From an uncultured Pseudokineococcus sp. (lineage in GTDB: Bacteria > Actinomycetota > Actinomycetes > Actinomycetales > Quadrisphaeraceae), in assembly GCF_947495735.1 (NCBI RefSeq), contig NZ_CANMAA010000003.1, positions 372,001 to 436,000 of the forward strand: a stretch of DNA of 64,000 bases. Reading direction: 5' to 3'. Both the position numbers and the translations under genes were made by a program. The notes beneath the pieces were generated by a model that was not told where the DNA came from, ran no database searches, and saw nothing but the letters and a program-made list of their open reading frames with translations. Every line of letters starts with the position of its first letter. Position 1 is the first letter of the stretch. This document shows positions 1-8,893 of the stretch, one piece after another.

Positions 1-155
1 CGCAGCCCTCCTGCCGGCGGGTAGGCGGCCAGCGCCTGTGCCCACGCCTGCTGGGCGACGTCGTCCCCGTCGAGGGGGCCGGCCAGGGCGCGCGCCAGCC
101 GGGCGACGTCGCGCCAGTGCTCCTCGACGAGGAGGGCGAAGGGGGGTGCGCTCAC
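1..155 (-). CDS. ECF-type RNA polymerase sigma factor, N-terminus only (runs off the window)
   Basis: Reading leftwards from a GTG at 155, the first 51 codons give VSAPPFALLVEEHWRDVARL followed by an ARALAGPLDGDDVAQQAWAQ stretch. This is the pattern of sigma-70 region 2, the helices that bind core polymerase and the -10 element, as found in ECF sigma factors. The DNA-binding region 4 lies outside the window, so the subgroup cannot be told. The gene diverges from the RsbW-like ATP-binding protein that starts at 341. That neighbour could be a regulatory partner, but nothing in the sequence proves it. The GTG start is inferred from where the homology begins. Confidence 0.6.
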   Translation of the reverse strand, partial: MSAPPFALLVEEHWRDVARLARALAGPLDGDDVAQQAWAQALAAYPPAGGL

Positions 156-340
156 GAGGAGCAGACGCGCCGGGCGCGTCCGGTGTGAGGGCGACGTCGC
201 GGAAGGCGGTCCGCGCGGGGGGTGGACCGCTGCGGCACCTGGGGTCCAGTCTGTGCCGCGGGGGGCGGGTGGAGCCCGTGTGCACCGAGGCCCCCGGCGG
301 GGCGACGACGTCCCGAGCGCGCAGGAACACGTGAGGAGCG

Positions 341-808
341 ATGCAGGTGTCCACGACCACGACCGCACCCGAGGTGCTCGACTCGCGCCAGCGCGGTGAC
401 GCGCGGGCGGTGGCCGTCGCGCACCGCCCGGGTGCCGTGCCGGTGGCGCGCCGCACCATCACGGCCGACGTCTCCGACCGCGTCGACGCCGAGCTGGCCC
501 ACGAGGTCAGCGTGGTCGCCAGCGAGCTCCTCGGCAACGCGCTGCGCCACGCGCGTCCCGACGAGTCGGGCCGGGTCCTGCTGCGCTGGCAGGTGCGCGG
601 CGAGGTCGTCGACGTCGAGGTGACGGACGGGGGCTCCGCCCACGAGGTCCGCCCGCAGCGCCCCGCGCCGATGGCGACCTCCGGCCGCGGGCTGCGGATC
701 GTGCGGGCGCTGGCCCACGAGTGGGGCGTCGTCGAGGACGACGAGGGCCGGCGCACCGTCTGGGCGGCCCTCGGCGGACCGACCCGGCGCCGTCGCCCCG
801 TCGCCTGA
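341..808 (+). CDS. RsbW-like ATP-binding protein (HATPase_c_2; anti-sigma/regulatory kinase)
   Basis: A 155-residue single-domain protein of the GHKL ATPase fold. The N-box is SELLGNALRHA (Asn66), a G1-type motif follows at VTDGGSA, and a G2 motif at GRGLRIVRAL. The length and lack of a phosphoacceptor domain match RsbW/SpoIIAB-type serine kinases and their actinobacterial relatives, which bind sigma or anti-sigma-antagonist proteins. A GAGGAG ribosome site sits just before the ATG, so this gene, unlike many in the window, is leadered. It diverges from an ECF sigma gene. The window also holds a PP2C phosphatase with LOV domain (16555-18684), the usual opposing enzyme in such partner-switch systems, but linkage is only inferred. 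Confidence 0.75.
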   Translation: MQVSTTTTAPEVLDSRQRGDARAVAVAHRPGAVPVARRTITADVSDRVDAELAHEVSVVASELLGNALRHARPDESGRVLLRWQVRGEVVDVEVTDGGSAHEVRPQRPAPMATSGRGLRIVRALAHEWGVVEDDEGRRTVWAALGGPTRRRRPVA

Positions 809-901
809 GCAGCGCCTCGTCCGACCGCCTCTCGCCCGCGCCGGCGGCGGGCGGTCGGACGCCCGCCGGGCCGCTCCCCCGGTCTGCGTAGGGTTCCCGG
901 C

Positions 902-1876
902 ATGGCGAAGAGGTCCTCGGCACGACGTCCCGGCACGCAGAGCGGCGGCGCCGCGACGGCGGCCGAGGACGTCCCCGTCGTCGGCCCCCGCGAGCCCTGC
1001 CCGTGCGGGTCGGGCAAGCGCTACAAGCTGTGCCACGGCCGCGCCGCGCGGGCGGCGGCCACGGAGATCGTCCGTCGCCCCTTCCAGGGCCTGCCCGGCG
1101 AGGCCGACTGGGTCTGCCTGCGCGAGGTCGTGCCCGCCGCCACCGCGACGCTGCGCACCACGGCCGAGCACGGCGGCCTCGACGTCACCCTCGCCACGGT
1201 CCTGCCGCTCGCCTGGCCCGGTCTGCACCGCGCCGACGGCGAGCGCATGGTCGGTCTGCAGGCCGCCGGATCCAGCGGCGACCCGAGCCGCGACCTCGCG
1301 GCCGCGCTGCTCGCCGTCCTCGCCAGCGAGCCGGGCGCGCCGCTCGAGCAGCGCCCCGACGTCACGCCGGCGACACCGCGCCTGCAGGACGTGCTCGACG
1401 TGAGCCGTCCGCTCGACGTCCGCGTGCACGAGGGGTTCGACTACTGGGTGCCCGACGGCGCCGAGGCGGAGGGCGAGGTCGCCGAGTCCCTGCAGCGCGC
1501 GAGCGAGTCCGTCGTCCCGACCGAGCGCCTCAGCTCCGTCGAGGGCGCCTACTGGTGCCGCATCGGCGAGCGCACGCACCTGCGGTGGGCGATGACGCAC
1601 GACGAGGACCCCCTGCTCGACGCCCTGGCCCGCCTGCACGCCGCCGGCCGCGCCGGTCTGGGCGAGGGCACGAAGTACGTCGGCGCCTTCCGGGCCCAGG
1701 GCCTCGTCGTCCCCGTGTGGGACCTCGCGCCGGGCGCGGTGGCAGACGACGTCGAGGAGCCCGCCGCGGCGTTCCGCAGCGCCCTGGACGAGGTGCTCGC
1801 CTCGCCGCAGCCGCTCACCGCGGACGAGCGCCGCGCCCGCGCCGGCGTCGTCTCCCGCCAGCTGACGCTGCGCTGA
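902..1876 (+). CDS. DUF5926 family protein with N-terminal SEC-C zinc motif
   Basis: A 324-residue soluble protein. Residues 32-46 carry the SEC-C motif PCPCGSGKRYKLCHG (Cys33, Cys35, Cys44, His45), the small zinc-binding element first seen at the C-terminus of SecA. The rest resembles the actinobacterial DUF5926 family, whose function is not known. No signal peptide or membrane segment is visible. TAGGGT lies seven bases before the ATG with no Shine-Dalgarno, so the mRNA is probably leaderless. The gene stands alone between the RsbW-like gene and a tandem repeat. Confidence 0.8.
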   Translation: MAKRSSARRPGTQSGGAATAAEDVPVVGPREPCPCGSGKRYKLCHGRAARAAATEIVRRPFQGLPGEADWVCLREVVPAATATLRTTAEHGGLDVTLATVLPLAWPGLHRADGERMVGLQAAGSSGDPSRDLAAALLAVLASEPGAPLEQRPDVTPATPRLQDVLDVSRPLDVRVHEGFDYWVPDGAEAEGEVAESLQRASESVVPTERLSSVEGAYWCRIGERTHLRWAMTHDEDPLLDALARLHAAGRAGLGEGTKYVGAFRAQGLVVPVWDLAPGAVADDVEEPAAAFRSALDEVLASPQPLTADERRARAGVVSRQLTLR

Positions 1877-1903
1877 CCGCGGCCCCGCCTCGCTCCCCCC
1901 GAC

Positions 1904-2029
1904 GGCACCTCGTCGGCACATCGCCGTCACGACTGGCCCACTGATGGCACTTCGTCGGCACTTCGCCGTCGAGAGCCCCACCCCGACGGCACTTCGTCGG
2001 CACATCGCCGTCGAGAGCCCCTCCCGGCG
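1904..2029. repeat. 42-bp tandem repeat, three copies
   Basis: Three head-to-tail copies begin at 1904, 1946 and 1988. Each contains GGCACNTCGTCGGCAC followed by a WTCGCCGTC tail. Copies 2 and 3 also share GAGAGCCCC; copy 1 differs there. The array fills the gap between the convergent ends of the SEC-C gene and arcA. No function is apparent. It could affect termination or simply be a minisatellite. Confidence 0.85.
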
Positions 2030-2064
2030 TCAGGGTGTCGACGAGGTGCGGACAGGGGCGGGCC

Positions 2065-3351
2065 TCAGGGGACGGGCAGGGGGTCGCGGGAGACGGGGCA
2101 GCTCATGCACCGGGGGCCGCCGCGGCCGGAGCCGAGCTCGGAGCCGCTGATGGCCAGCACCTCGACGCCGTGGGCGGCCAGGCGCGCGTTGGTGCGGGTG
2201 TTGCGCTCGTAGGCGACGACGACGCCCGGGGCCAGCGCCAGCGTGTTGTTGCCGTCGTCCCACTGCTCGCGCTCGGCGGTGACCTCGTCGAGGCCGGTGT
2301 CGACCACGTGGAGCCGGTCGATGCCCATGGCCTCGGCCGCCGCCGCGAGGAACGGTCGGGCGCTGCCGACGTGCACGCCGGCGCCGGGGTCGTCGGCGTC
2401 GACGGGCGTCAGCACGTGCGCCGTCAGGGAGTGGGCGATCGAGGGGTACATGACCACCTGGTCGACGTCGACCATGGTGCAGACGGTGTCCAGGTGCATG
2501 GTCGCGCGCTCCTGCGCCACCGGGACGGCGAGCACGACGCGCGCACGCCCGCTCCGGAAGGCCCTCTCCGCCAGGCGCTCCACGCCCGCGGGGGTCGTGC
2601 GCTCCCCCGTCCCGACGGCGAGGACGCCGTCGGCCAGCACCATGACGTCGCCGCCCTCCACGTGCTCCAGCCCCGGCTCGTAGAGCAGCTCGGTGCCGGC
2701 GAACCGCGGGTGGTGGGCGTACACGACCCGCGTCAGCGAGGTCTCGCGGTGGCGCGCCGGCATGGCCAGCGACGACACGACGACCGACGGGCCGACCCAC
2801 GCCGCGGAGTCGCGCGTGAAGAGCAGGTTGGGCAGCGGCTCGACGACGAAGTCCCCCGCCTCGCGCAGCGCCGCCACCAGGCCCGGCTCGCGCTCCGGCC
2901 GCGCGACGTCGAGCTCGTCCAGCCGCAGGCCGGCGACGAGCACCTCCGCGAGGTCCTTCGGCGCCAGCGAGTGCAGGTGCTCCCCGACGCGCTCGCCCAG
3001 GACCCGTCCGAGCGAGGGGTCGGCGAGCACGGCGTCCACGGACTCCCCCCGCGCCGTCGGGTCCTCGAGGGCCTCGGCGATCAGGTCCCCGAGCTCCAGC
3101 ACCTCGACCCCGCGTCCGCGCAGGAGCTCGGCGAAGGCGTCGTGCTCGTCCTGCGCCCGCGCGACCCAGGGGACGGCGTCGAAGAGCAGGCGGTCGTTGT
3201 TGCGCGGGGTCAGCCGCGCGAGCTCGGCCCCCGGTCGGTGCAGCACGACGGAGCGCAGGCGCCCCACCTCGCTGCTGACGCCCGCGGGCGCCGGCCGCCC
3301 CCCGTCGTCGTGCGCGAGGTCGGGCGTGGGCAGCGGCGGCTGGTCCGGCAT
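2065..3351 (-). CDS. arcA: Arginine deiminase
   Basis: A 428-residue guanidino-modifying enzyme that hydrolyses L-arginine to L-citrulline and ammonia. It opens with the family pattern [16 protein letters not shown] and has [16 protein letters not shown], the HVEGGD loop, [11 protein letters not shown] carrying the catalytic His/Asp region, and the C-terminal nucleophile Cys in [10 protein letters not shown]. Length agrees with bacterial ArcA. No arcB, arcC or arcD is adjacent, so the full fermentative ADI pathway is not encoded here; the enzyme may serve arginine use or acid tolerance. TAGCCT six bases upstream of the ATG suggests a leaderless transcript. Confidence 0.93.
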   Translation of the reverse strand: MPDQPPLPTPDLAHDDGGRPAPAGVSSEVGRLRSVVLHRPGAELARLTPRNNDRLLFDAVPWVARAQDEHDAFAELLRGRGVEVLELGDLIAEALEDPTARGESVDAVLADPSLGRVLGERVGEHLHSLAPKDLAEVLVAGLRLDELDVARPEREPGLVAALREAGDFVVEPLPNLLFTRDSAAWVGPSVVVSSLAMPARHRETSLTRVVYAHHPRFAGTELLYEPGLEHVEGGDVMVLADGVLAVGTGERTTPAGVERLAERAFRSGRARVVLAVPVAQERATMHLDTVCTMVDVDQVVMYPSIAHSLTAHVLTPVDADDPGAGVHVGSARPFLAAAAEAMGIDRLHVVDTGLDEVTAEREQWDDGNNTLALAPGVVVAYERNTRTNARLAAHGVEVLAISGSELGSGRGGPRCMSCPVSRDPLPVP

Positions 3352-3517
3352 GGGCGGAGGCTAGCCGCGGCCGCGGCGCCCCGAGGCGGGCCTCGGGCCC
3401 GGGTGCGCGCTCACGAGCGGCGGGCGCTCGGACGGAGCTGCGGGCCCAGACCGGCGGGGCCCCTGACGACCAGACCGGTCACCTCTCGTCACGGTCCGTC
3501 TCCGAGCACCACGGATG

Positions 3518-3536
3518 TGTGGTTAGGCTCACCTCA
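3518..3536 (+). promoter_or_regulatory. IdeR/DtxR iron box
   Basis: TGTGGTTAGGCTCACCTCA matches 15 of 19 positions of the IdeR/DtxR consensus (TTAGGTTAGGCTAACCTAA). It lies about 70 bases upstream of the siderophore-binding lipoprotein start. In actinobacteria the Fe(II)-bound regulator represses iron-uptake genes from such boxes, so the operon should be on under iron limitation. The position fits an operator covering the promoter, although no clear -35/-10 pair is seen. Confidence 0.75.
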
Positions 3537-3602
3537 CTCGACACGGTCGGGCCCCGCACGGGGGGCCTGGTCGTCGACCCCGACGAGAGCCCGAGGTCCC
3601 CC

Positions 3603-4604
3603 ATGCGCGCCGCCCTCCGACCGACTCCCCCGACCCGGGGCCTGCTCGTGGCCGCGGGCGCCGCGGCCGTGCTCGCGCTGTCCGCCTGCGGCGGCACCGA
3701 GCAGGCGACCTCGGCCGGGGCCGCGAGCACGACGTCGTCCGACGCGGCGGGGACCTCGGCCGCGCCCGAGACCGTGGTCGTCGAGCACGCGCAGGGCGAG
3801 ACGGAGGTCCCCGTGGACCCGGAGACGGTCGTCGTCTTCGACCTCGGCGTCCTGTCGACCCTCGACGTCCTCGACGCCGAGGTGGCCGGCGTCCCGGAGT
3901 CCGGCGCCCTGGCGGAGCAGATGCCCGACTACGCCGGCGCCACGACCGTCGGGAGCCTCTTCGAGCCGGACGTCGAGGCGGTCGCCGCCCTCGAGCCGGA
4001 CCTCATCGTCGTGGCGGCGCGCTCGGCCGAGTCGCTGCCCGCGCTCGAGGGCATCGCGCCCACCATCGACCTGACGGTCGACCAGACCGACTTCCTGGCC
4101 AGCGCTCGCGAGCGCATCGAGACCCTCGGCACGATCTTCGGCGAGGAGGAGCTCGTGGCCGAGCGCCTCGAGGCCCTCGACGCGCTGGCCGCCGAGACGA
4201 GCGAGGCCGCGGCGGACGCGGGCACGGGCCTGGTGGTCATGACGAGCGCCGGTGAGGTCAGCGCGTACGGCCCCGGCTCGCGCTTCGGGCTCGTCCACAG
4301 CGCCATGGGCGTGACCCCGGCCGACGAGGGCCTCTCGCCCGAGGCGAGCCACGGCGACGCCGTGTCCTTCGAGCACCTCGCGGACACCGACCCCGACCAC
4401 CTGTTCGTGCTCGACCGCGACGCGGCGATCGGCCAGGAGGCCACCCCCGCGGCGCAGGTCCTCGACAACCCGCTGGTCGCCGGCACCACCGCGGCGCAGT
4501 CCGACGACATCCACTACCTGGACTCCTTCGCCTGGTACGTCGCCCCCGCCGGCCTCGGCTCGCTGGAGACGATGTTCACCGAGGTCCGCGACGCGGTGGC
4601 GTGA
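3603..4604 (+). CDS. Iron-siderophore ABC transporter, substrate-binding lipoprotein (FatB/CeuA type)
   Basis: A 333-residue extracellular binding protein. A positive N-terminus, hydrophobic stretch and lipobox LSAC (lipid-anchored Cys29) mark it as a lipoprotein. The mature part follows a low-complexity Ser/Thr/Ala linker and has the class III two-lobe fold pattern, with PETVVVFDLGVLSTLDVL early and EPDLIVVAARSAES at the first lobe, as in FatB/CeuA/PiuA proteins that take catecholate or mixed ferric siderophores. I chose the ATG at 3603 because it starts the signal peptide; the frame stays open 28 codons further up but lacks a signal there. First gene of a four-gene operon with an IdeR box upstream. 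Confidence 0.88.
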   Translation: MRAALRPTPPTRGLLVAAGAAAVLALSACGGTEQATSAGAASTTSSDAAGTSAAPETVVVEHAQGETEVPVDPETVVVFDLGVLSTLDVLDAEVAGVPESGALAEQMPDYAGATTVGSLFEPDVEAVAALEPDLIVVAARSAESLPALEGIAPTIDLTVDQTDFLASARERIETLGTIFGEEELVAERLEALDALAAETSEAAADAGTGLVVMTSAGEVSAYGPGSRFGLVHSAMGVTPADEGLSPEASHGDAVSFEHLADTDPDHLFVLDRDAAIGQEATPAAQVLDNPLVAGTTAAQSDDIHYLDSFAWYVAPAGLGSLETMFTEVRDAVA

Positions 4605-5662
4605 CGACGACCGCCCGCGCTCCACGGCGCCCCGACACCCACGCACCCGCCCCGGCGGCGCGGGGCTCGGCGGGGCGCCGTCGCGCGTCCCCGGCCGCCC
4701 TCGCGGGCGCCGGGGCGCTCGTCGTCGTCGGCGCCGTCGCGTCGATGTTCGTCGGGGCGGCCGACCTCACCCCGGCCGACCTGCTCGCCGCCCGCAGCCT
4801 CGACGACCGGGCCGTGCAGCTCGTCCTGGTCTCCCGCGGGCCGCGCCTGCTCGCCCTGCTGCTCGCCGGGTCGGCCATGGGCGTCGCGGGGCTGCTGATG
4901 ATGCACCTGACGCGCAACCGCTTCGTCTCGCCGTCGACGGCCGGCACGGTCGAGTGGGCGCAGATGGGGCTGCTCGTCGCCACGATCTCCCTCGGCTCCA
5001 CCTCGGTCGTCGGCAAGATGCTCGTCGCCGTCGTCTTCGCCCTGCTCGGCACGGCGCTGTTCCTGCGCCTGCTGCGCTCGCTCGTGCTCGCCGACGCCCT
5101 CGTCGTGCCGCTGGTCGGCCTGATGCTCGGCGCGGTCGTCAGCGGCGTCACCACCGCGGTCGCCTACCGCGCCGACCTCCTGCAGACCCTCGGGCAGTGG
5201 ACGGCGGGCGACCTCTCCGGCGTCATCGCCGGCCGCTACGAGCTGCTCTGGCTCGTGCTCGCCGCCACCGCGCTGGCCTGGTGGCACGCGGACCGCTTCA
5301 CCGTCGCCGGCCTGGGCGAGGACACCGCGGTGAGCCTCGGCGTCGACCACGGGGCGGTGGTCCGGCTGGGCCTCGTCGTCGTCGCGGTGGTGAGCGCGGT
5401 GGTCGTGGTCGTCGTCGGCGCCATCCCGTTCCTCGGGCTCGTGGTGCCCAACCTCGTGACGCTGCTCCTCGGGGACGACCTGCGCCGCGCGCTGCCGGCC
5501 ACCGCGGTCGCGGGCGCGGCCTTCGTCCTCGCGTGCGACGTCGTGGGCCGCGTGATGATCCACCCGTACGAGATCCCGGTGGGGACCGTCGCCGGCGTCG
5601 TGGGCGGTGTCCTCTTCCTCGCGGTGCTGCTGCACGCCCGACGCCGGGGGCTCGGCTCGTGA
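4601..5662 (+). CDS. Iron-siderophore ABC transporter permease 1 (FecCD family, FatD type)
   Basis: A 353-residue polytopic protein of the FecCD/BtuC permease family, with about nine to ten hydrophobic helices. Typical family segments are SRGPRLLALLLAGSAMGVAG and FVSPSTAGTVEWAQMG near the N-terminus, and GAIPFLGLVVPNLVTLLLGDDLR, which includes the coupling helix that meets the ATPase. The GTG start overlaps the stop of the binding protein (GTGA), so translation is coupled. Forms the heterodimeric channel with the next gene. Confidence 0.9.
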   Translation: MTTTARAPRRPDTHAPAPAARGSAGRRRASPAALAGAGALVVVGAVASMFVGAADLTPADLLAARSLDDRAVQLVLVSRGPRLLALLLAGSAMGVAGLLMMHLTRNRFVSPSTAGTVEWAQMGLLVATISLGSTSVVGKMLVAVVFALLGTALFLRLLRSLVLADALVVPLVGLMLGAVVSGVTTAVAYRADLLQTLGQWTAGDLSGVIAGRYELLWLVLAATALAWWHADRFTVAGLGEDTAVSLGVDHGAVVRLGLVVVAVVSAVVVVVVGAIPFLGLVVPNLVTLLLGDDLRRALPATAVAGAAFVLACDVVGRVMIHPYEIPVGTVAGVVGGVLFLAVLLHARRRGLGS

Positions 5663-6753
5663 GCGGCGACGTCGTCGTGCGCCCGGCGCGGACGCGGGCG
5701 CGTCCCGGCGCCGTCCGCCCGGGGGACACCAGCCCGGCTCCCGACCGCCTGGGCGAGCCGGACGGCGCGGGCCGCGAGCACGCCCGCCGCCGCCGGGTCG
5801 TGGCCCTGCTCGGCGCCCTGACCCTGGCCTCGTGCGTGCTGCTCATGGTGGTGGACGTCCAGGTCGCCTGGAGCTTCGTCCTGCCGCTGCGCGGCCTCAA
5901 GCTCGCCGCGCTCGTCGTCGTCGGGGTCGCCGTCGGCACCTCGACCGTGCTGTTCCAGACCGTCACCGCCAACCGGATCCTGACGCCGGCGATCATGGGC
6001 TTCGACTCCCTCTTCGTCCTCGTGCAGACGGTGGCGGTGGCGACGCTCGGCAGCTTCGCCGTGCTCACGGCCGACCCCCGGCTGCGCTTCGCGGTCGAGG
6101 TGGGCGTCCTGCTCGTCTTCGGCCTGCTGCTGCACGCGCTGGTCCTGCGGCGCACCACGTCGGGGGACGTGGTCCTGCTCGTCCTCGTGGGCGTGGTGCT
6201 GGGCACGCTCTTCTCCAGCCTGACGCTGATGGTCTCCCGCGTCCTCGACCCCAACGACGCCCTGACCCTGCAGGACCTGCTGTTCGCCTCGGTCGGGACG
6301 GTCGACGCCCAGCTGCTGCCCCTCACCGCGGTCGTCGTGGCGCTCTGCCTCCTGCTGGTGGTGCGCCGCCTGCGGGTCCTGGACGTCGTCGCGCTGGGCC
6401 GCGAGACGGCCATCGGCCTCGGCGTCGACCACTCCCGCGTGGTGCGGCGCTCGCTCGCCGTCGTCGCCGTGCTCGTGGCGGTCTCCACCGCGCTCGTCGG
6501 CCCGCTGACCTTCCTCGGGCTGCTCGCGGCGAACCTCGCCCGGGAGGCGCTGGGGACCCACCTGCACCGCTGGACGGTGCCCGCCGCCTGCCTCGTCGCG
6601 GTGCTCGCGCTCGTCGGCGGGCAGGTGCTGCTGGAGCACGTGCTCGGCTTCGGCACGGCGCTCGCCGTCGTCATCGACGTCGTCGGGGGCCTGTACCTCC
6701 TCCTCCTGCTCCTGCGGCAGGGCCGAGCGACCGCGAAGGGGCTCCTCCCGTGA
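5659..6753 (+). CDS. Iron-siderophore ABC transporter permease 2 (FecCD family, FatC type)
   Basis: A 364-residue membrane protein, second half of the siderophore channel. A charged N-terminal tail of about 45 residues precedes the first membrane segment. The FecCD pattern is clear: QTVTANRILTPAIMGFDSLF, then late in the protein LVGPLTFLGLLAANLAREAL, which holds the ATPase-contacting loop. The GTG start at 5659 overlaps the previous stop by four bases (GTGA). The frame is open far upstream, but homology begins after this GTG. Confidence 0.88.
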   Translation: MSGDVVVRPARTRARPGAVRPGDTSPAPDRLGEPDGAGREHARRRRVVALLGALTLASCVLLMVVDVQVAWSFVLPLRGLKLAALVVVGVAVGTSTVLFQTVTANRILTPAIMGFDSLFVLVQTVAVATLGSFAVLTADPRLRFAVEVGVLLVFGLLLHALVLRRTTSGDVVLLVLVGVVLGTLFSSLTLMVSRVLDPNDALTLQDLLFASVGTVDAQLLPLTAVVVALCLLLVVRRLRVLDVVALGRETAIGLGVDHSRVVRRSLAVVAVLVAVSTALVGPLTFLGLLAANLAREALGTHLHRWTVPAACLVAVLALVGGQVLLEHVLGFGTALAVVIDVVGGLYLLLLLLRQGRATAKGLLP

Positions 6754-6769
6754 CCACCTGGTTCCTCCT

Positions 6770-7561
6770 GTGATCAGCGTCCGCGACGTCTGCGCCTCCC
6801 ACCCCGGTGGCGGGCGCGTGCTCCACGACGTCACCCTCGACGTCGAGGCCGGCGCCGTCACCGCGCTCATCGGGCCCAACGGCGCCGGCAAGTCGACGCT
6901 GCTCGCGGTGATGGCGCGCCTGCTCGAGCCGGAGCAGGGGCAGGTCCTCCTCGACGGGCGCGACGTGCGCCGGACGCCCGGGGCGGAGACGGCCCGGCGC
7001 CTGGCCGTGCTGCGCCAGGACACCTCCCTGGCCGTCCGGCTCACCGTCCGCGAGCTGGTGGCCCTCGGGCGCTTCCCGCACTCCGCCGGCCGGCTGACCG
7101 ACGTCGACCGCGAGCTCGTGGCCCGCGCCGTCGAGGACGTCGACCTCGTCGACCTGGCGGACCGCCGCCTCGACCGGCTCTCCGGGGGCCAGCGCCAGCG
7201 GGCGCACCTCGCGATGGCCCTCTGCCAGATCAGCGGCGGCGACGGGAGCGAGGACGACGGGGGCGGGTACCTGCTGCTGGACGAGCCGCTGGCCGCGCTC
7301 GACCTCAAGCACTCGGTGCGGGTCATGCGCCTGCTGCGCCGGCGCGCCCGCGAGCGCGGGCTGACGGTCGTCGTCGTCGTGCACGACGTGAACTTCGCCG
7401 CCGCCCACGCCGACCGCGTGGTGGCCATGGCCGACGGCCGCGTCGTGCGGTCCGGCCCGACCGCGGACGTCATCACCGGGCCGGTGCTCGCGGCGCTCTA
7501 CGGCACCGAGGTGACCGTCCACGAGCTCGACGGGCAGCGCTTCGCGGCCTACCACGCCTGA
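6770..7561 (+). CDS. Iron-siderophore ABC transporter ATP-binding protein (FatE type)
   Basis: A 263-residue ABC ATPase that powers the two preceding permeases. Walker A is GPNGAGKST (residues 35-43), the Q-loop lies at LRQDTS, the signature is LSGGQRQR, Walker B is YLLLDEP followed by the D-loop LAALD, and the switch His is in VVVVHDVNFAAAHAD. A 14-residue acidic Gly/Asp-rich insert (SGGDGSEDDGGG) sits between the signature and Walker B, which is unusual. It starts 16 bases after the second permease and ends the operon. Confidence 0.93.
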   Translation: MISVRDVCASHPGGGRVLHDVTLDVEAGAVTALIGPNGAGKSTLLAVMARLLEPEQGQVLLDGRDVRRTPGAETARRLAVLRQDTSLAVRLTVRELVALGRFPHSAGRLTDVDRELVARAVEDVDLVDLADRRLDRLSGGQRQRAHLAMALCQISGGDGSEDDGGGYLLLDEPLAALDLKHSVRVMRLLRRRARERGLTVVVVVHDVNFAAAHADRVVAMADGRVVRSGPTADVITGPVLAALYGTEVTVHELDGQRFAAYHA

Positions 7562-7672
7562 GGGGCGTCCGGGCGCGGACGTTGAGCCACCCGCCGGGCG
7601 GACAGGCGACGACTCGCCCTCCTGGCTCGGACCCGCGGGCCGCGCGACGTGCGGCTGGGTAGCGTGCCCGTC

Positions 7673-8428
7673 GTGCGCCTCGCCGTGATCATCCCCGCCA
7701 AGGACGAGGAGGAGCGGATCGACGCCACCGTCCGCGCCGCCCTGGAGATCGAGGGCGTCGACGTCGTCGTCGTGGTCGACGACGGCAGCTCCGACCGGAC
7801 GGCCGTCACCGCCCGCGCCGCCGGAGCCCGTGTGGTGCGCCACCACCGGAACCTCGGCAAGGCCGCGGCCCTGGAGAGCGGCGCCGCCCTCGTGCGCGAC
7901 CTCGAGCAGCCGCCGCCCGGCGTCGTCCACGACACCGCCGGGCGGGCCCTGGCCACGGACGAGCCCCGCGCGCTGCTGCTCGTGGACGCCGACCTCGGCG
8001 CGACCGCCCGCGAGACCGCCGCGCTGGCGGGGCCCGTGCTGGCGGGTGAGGCCGACGCGACGATCGCCGTCCTCCCGCCGCAGTCGGCTCCCGGGGGCGG
8101 CCGCGGGCTCGTCGTCGGGCTCGCGCGCCGCGGCATCGTCGCGGCGACGGGGTGGACGCCGACCCAGCCGCTGTCGGGCATGCGCTGCCTCACGCGCGAC
8201 GCCTTCGAGAGCGCGCGCCCCCTCGCCCCCGGCTGGGGCGTGGAGACGGCGATGACGATCGACCTGCTGCGCGCCGGCCAGCGCGTGCTCGAGGTGCCCT
8301 GCGCGCTGCAGCACCGCGTCTCGGGGAAGGGCTGGCGCGCGCAGCTGCACCGCGCGGCGCAGTACCGCGACGTCGCGCGCGCCCTCGCCGCTCGCGGCCG
8401 GCTGGACGCGCTCGTCCCGCCGCGCTGA
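7673..8428 (+). CDS. Family 2 glycosyltransferase
   Basis: A 251-residue GT-A fold enzyme. The nucleotide-sugar binding start is LAVIIPAKDEEERI, followed by VVDDGSSDRT and the metal-binding LLLVDADLGA (DxD). There is no transmembrane segment, so it acts at the cytoplasmic face. Donor and acceptor cannot be read from sequence. I picked the GTG at 7673 because TAGCGT ends seven bases before it, the leaderless arrangement used repeatedly here; in-frame GTGs at 7649 and 7664 are alternatives. The membrane protein at 8894-11224 often accompanies such enzymes, but a shared pathway is only a guess. Confidence 0.8.
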   Translation: MRLAVIIPAKDEEERIDATVRAALEIEGVDVVVVVDDGSSDRTAVTARAAGARVVRHHRNLGKAAALESGAALVRDLEQPPPGVVHDTAGRALATDEPRALLLVDADLGATARETAALAGPVLAGEADATIAVLPPQSAPGGGRGLVVGLARRGIVAATGWTPTQPLSGMRCLTRDAFESARPLAPGWGVETAMTIDLLRAGQRVLEVPCALQHRVSGKGWRAQLHRAAQYRDVARALAARGRLDALVPPR

Positions 8429-8526
8429 GCGGGGCGCCGCCGCAGGAGCGACCCGACGCGGAGGTCCGGGGCCGTCCTGGGCGTCTGCGGGACGCGGCGA
8501 GGTCCCCGGCGCTACCGTCCGCCGCC

Positions 8527-8823
8527 ATGGGCGCGACGACCGTCATCCGGGCGCTGCGGGCGGGCGCGGCGGTCGCCGTCGCGGGCGGCGTGGCGCTGGG
8601 GCTCGCCCCTCTCCCGCTCGGCGACCTGGGGTGTCCCCCCGCGCTGGGCGCGTCGCCGGCGGCGGACGGCCAGGAGCTCGACGTCGTGCTCGCGTGCGCC
8701 GAGCAGCGCGCTGACCGCCAGCACCTGGTGGGCGGGCTGGTCGTCCTCGGGCTGGCCACGGCGGCCGGCGCCCGGCTCGCGACCCGCACGCCCCGCCTCC
8801 GGCCCCCCGTGGACGCCCCCTAG
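8527..8823 (+). CDS. Small membrane protein of unknown function
   Basis: A 98-residue protein with two hydrophobic segments, roughly residues 8-27 and 69-86. Between them is a loop with two cysteines (one in GDLGCP, one in VLACAEQ) that would lie outside the cytoplasm if both helices span. TACCGT lies eight bases before the ATG, again suggesting a leaderless start. I recognise no family. The codon pattern (very high GC at third positions) supports real coding. Confidence 0.55.
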   Translation: MGATTVIRALRAGAAVAVAGGVALGLAPLPLGDLGCPPALGASPAADGQELDVVLACAEQRADRQHLVGGLVVLGLATAAGARLATRTPRLRPPVDAP

Positions 8824-8893
8824 CGGAGCCCCCGGCTCCCTCGGGCAGCCGACCGGTCGTCCCGACGGGCTGGGCCCCGGGTCATCCCCCGGA

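Noticed and set aside
152-2005. A long leftward frame opposite the SEC-C gene
   Set aside because: Low complexity and antisense to two well-supported genes; a side effect of high GC.
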